Source: Clostridia bacterium
GTDB lineage: Bacteria > Bacillota > Clostridia > RUG12999
Length of the DNA stretch: 7,030 nucleotides
Reading direction: 5' to 3'
Assembly: GCA_017502065.1 (NCBI GenBank)
Contig: JAFVVU010000317.1
Location: 1-7,030 of the forward strand
Below, piece by piece: positions 5,941 to 7,030 of the stretch. The first letter of the stretch is position 1, and every line of letters begins with the position of its first letter. The translations under genes were made by a program, and so were the position numbers. The notes beneath the pieces were generated by a model. It saw nothing but the letters and a program-made list of their open reading frames with translations. It did no database searches and was not told the DNA's origin.

Positions 5941-6726
5941 TTATTTTTCGTCTTTATAAATTTCTTTAAAGTATTTGTATGTATCAACCTTTAATTCACC
6001 GCAGGCATCTTCATCACAGGCGATAATTCCGCAGGGGTGGAGCTGGAGCGCACTGATTGTCCACGCATGATCAACGCCGCCTTCAACACAGTGACGAAGT
6101 GCACGTGCTTTGTTGTGACCGCTGATAAGAAGAAGTACCTTCTTGGAATCACAAACAGTACCAACACCAACTGAAAGAGCAGTTTTTGGCACTTTGTTCG
6201 GGTCGTTATCAAAGAAACGTGAGTTTACAATGAGTGTATCCTGTGTGAGTGCACGAACTCCTGTGCGTGATGTAAGGGAAGTAAACGGTTCATTAAAAGC
6301 AATATGTCCATCTACGCCGCTGCCGCCAAGGAAAAGGTCAATTCCGCCGTAAGAAGCAATTTTATCTTCATATCTCTGGCATTCTGCTTCAAGGTCATCA
6401 GCCATACCGTTAAGAATGTTGATGTTTTCGGCAGGAATATCGATATGATTAAAGAAATTATCGTGCATAAAATACCAGTAACTCTGGTCATGTTCTCTTG
6501 GAAGCCCAACGTATTCGTCCATATTGAAAGTTACAACATTTTTAAAGCTTACTTTTCCGGCTTTGTTCATTTCAATAAGTCTTTTGTACACACCAAGCGG
6601 AGAAGAACCGGTCGGCAGTCCAAGAATAAACGGACGGTCTTCTTTGTGGCTGTTTATTGCATCAGCGATGTGATTTGCAGCCCATGCACACATTTCGTCA
6701 TAATTGTTTTTAATAATAAGTTTCAT
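5941..6726 (-). CDS. nagB: Glucosamine-6-phosphate deaminase
   Basis: NagB (EC 3.5.99.6) converts glucosamine-6-phosphate to fructose-6-phosphate and ammonia, the last step of amino-sugar catabolism, in the cytoplasm. The 261-residue protein shows [28 protein letters not shown] (catalytic Asp70), [28 protein letters not shown] (D139, H141, E146), [22 protein letters not shown] and the late [11 protein letters not shown] segment. It is much closer to E. coli NagB than to the shorter Bacillus type. At the E. coli allosteric site, Arg158 and Lys160 are replaced by Gly156 and Arg158 here, so activation by N-acetylglucosamine-6-phosphate is doubtful. ATG 6726 is preferred over the upstream in-frame GTG 6735, because that GTG overlaps the ribosome binding site GGAGAG. 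The gene stands alone, with no nagA or transporter visible, and is divergent from a creatininase-family gene. Confidence 0.96.
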   Translation of the reverse strand: MKLIIKNNYDEMCAWAANHIADAINSHKEDRPFILGLPTGSSPLGVYKRLIEMNKAGKVSFKNVVTFNMDEYVGLPREHDQSYWYFMHDNFFNHIDIPAENINILNGMADDLEAECQRYEDKIASYGGIDLFLGGSGVDGHIAFNEPFTSLTSRTGVRALTQDTLIVNSRFFDNDPNKVPKTALSVGVGTVCDSKKVLLLISGHNKARALRHCVEGGVDHAWTISALQLHPCGIIACDEDACGELKVDTYKYFKEIYKDEK

Positions 6727-6734
6727 CAGTATCA

Positions 6735-6740
6735 CTCTCC
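6735..6740 (-). promoter_or_regulatory. Ribosome binding site that fixes the nagB start at ATG 6726
   Basis: GGAGAG reads on the - strand from 6740 to 6735, with GGAG ending 10 nt before ATG 6726. The upstream in-frame GTG at 6735 shares its first base with this site and so cannot be its start. Confidence 0.75.
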
Positions 6741-6768
6741 ATATATAGCTATTGCATATTATATAATA

Positions 6769-6797
6769 ATTATATCATATAAAAACAGATTTGTCTT
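6769..6797 (-). promoter_or_regulatory. Proximal nagB promoter with extended -10
   Basis: TATAAT (6774-6769) is preceded by TG plus one base (6777-6775), an extended -10. AAGACA (6797-6792) lies 17 nt upstream as a 4-of-6 -35 box. Transcription would start near 6762 and leave a leader of about 36 nt. Confidence 0.65.
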
Positions 6798-6808
6798 TAT
6801 ATAAATCT
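6787..6808. promoter_or_regulatory. Inverted repeat in the nagB promoter region, candidate operator
   Basis: AGATTT (6787-6792) and AAATCT (6803-6808) form a 6-bp dyad with a 10-bp spacer. The dyad spans the -35 box of the proximal nagB promoter and lies downstream of the distal one, a suitable place for a repressor. It does not resemble a NagR/YvoA-type operator as far as I can judge. AT-rich arms this short can arise by chance. Confidence 0.35.
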
Positions 6809-6816
6809 TTAGAAAA

Positions 6817-6845
6817 TTTATATTTTTATTGTGAGATTTTGTCAA
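6817..6845 (-). promoter_or_regulatory. Distal nagB promoter
   Basis: A perfect TTGACA (6845-6840) is followed after 17 nt by TATAAA (6822-6817) on the - strand. Transcription would start near 6810, giving a leader of about 85 nt that runs through the inverted repeat at 6787-6808. Its -35 box ends only 3 bp from the -35 box of the divergent + strand promoter. Confidence 0.65.
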
Positions 6846-6848
6846 TTA

Positions 6849-6877
6849 TTGCAATGAGTAATGATTTATGCTATAAT
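6849..6877 (+). promoter_or_regulatory. Promoter of the creatininase-family gene, extended -10
   Basis: TTGCAA (6849-6854), a 17-nt spacer and a perfect TATAAT (6872-6877) preceded by TGC make a strong extended -10 promoter. The start point would be about 6884. The -35 box is itself a 6-bp palindrome and abuts the distal nagB -35 box, so the two divergent promoters may compete or be co-regulated. Confidence 0.75.
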
Positions 6878-6899
6878 TATTAACAATATACTGTAGATT

Positions 6900-6905
6900 G
6901 GAGGG
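6900..6905 (+). promoter_or_regulatory. Ribosome binding site of the creatininase-family gene
   Basis: GGAGGG precedes two tandem ATG codons (6909 and 6912). Spacing from the GGAGG core is 4 nt to the first and 7 nt to the second, which favours ATG 6912. Both give the same protein apart from one methionine. Confidence 0.75.
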
Positions 6906-6911
6906 CGAATG

Positions 6912-7030
6912 ATGCTGTGGGAAAACTTAAGAGAAGAAGAATTTGAAGGAGCCATTGCAGCTTCCAAAGGATTATGCATAGTGCCTGTCGGATGTCTTGA
7001 AAAGCACGGTCAGCATCTGCCTGTAGGTAC
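6912..7030 (+). CDS. Creatininase-family protein, N-terminal part (runs off the window)
   Basis: About 39 codons are visible, starting MLWENLREEEF and reaching CIVPVGCLEKHGQHLPVGT. This is the characteristic first motif of the creatininase family, in which the Glu and His of E-x-HG-x-HLP bind metal. The family hydrolyses amide bonds in small cyclic or formamide substrates: creatinine, FAPy in archaea, and the mycofactocin precursor peptide via MftE. Many Firmicute members have no known substrate. A cysteine (VGC) sits where a serine or alanine is more usual. The remaining metal ligands lie beyond the window. The gene has its own strong promoter and is divergent from nagB. The start could also be ATG 6909. 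Confidence 0.85.
   Translation, partial: MLWENLREEEFEGAIAASKGLCIVPVGCLEKHGQHLPVG

Noticed and set aside
6304..6804. 166-codon + strand open frame opposite nagB
   Set aside because: It is antisense to the conserved NagB sequence and to its AT-rich promoter region, has no ribosome binding site, and its composition is not protein-like.
1..7030. Mobile elements, CRISPR arrays, toxin-antitoxin or defence systems, tRNA or rRNA genes
   Set aside because: No transposase or integrase motifs, regularly spaced repeats, terminal inverted repeats or RNA-gene signatures were seen. Nearly all of the window is taken up by recognisable metabolic genes and short intergenic regions.

Overview
The window looks like a piece of chromosome from a low-GC Gram-positive bacterium, most likely of the class Clostridia (an uncultured or gut-type lineage is possible). 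The clues are the AT-rich base composition, strong GGAGG-type ribosome binding sites, near-consensus TTGAAA/TATAAT-type promoters with 17-nt spacers, and a gene set that is common in that group: a UPF0371/DUF1846 protein, O-acetylhomoserine sulfhydrylase, a HisJ-type PHP phosphatase, an FGGY kinase and a NagB deaminase. I cannot name a species.

Layout. Bases 1-112 are the 3' end of a + strand esterase-like gene that stops in a terminator hairpin. A - strand UPF0371 gene (207-1691) converges on it. A 179-bp divergent region (1692-1870) carries two back-to-back promoters, one for UPF0371 and one for a + strand pair: O-acetylhomoserine sulfhydrylase (1871-3154) and, 15 bp later, a small ABM-domain protein (3170-3457). 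A perfect 14-bp hairpin without a U-tract follows. Next come a PHP-family histidinol phosphatase (3523-4320) and a glycerol-kinase-like FGGY kinase (4362-5861). The kinase ends in a strong hairpin that can act in both directions and is shared with the convergent - strand nagB (5941-6726). A divergent promoter region (6727-6911) then separates nagB from the start of a creatininase-family gene that runs off the window.

How the genes fit together. The sulfhydrylase assimilates sulfide into homocysteine, and the ABM protein is probably its operon partner. NagB feeds amino-sugar carbon into glycolysis. The PHP phosphatase and the kinase may be co-transcribed, but no shared pathway is evident. Most of this is housekeeping metabolism. 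I see no mobile element, CRISPR array, RNA gene or defence system, and no clear new multi-gene system.

The most notable observation is in the kinase. It keeps the glycerol-kinase fold and catalytic aspartate but has lost the arginine and tyrosine that bind glycerol, as well as both known allosteric sites. Its leucine codon use also differs from its neighbours. Three start sites (UPF0371, sulfhydrylase, NagB) were moved inward from the longest open frame using promoter and ribosome-binding-site evidence.
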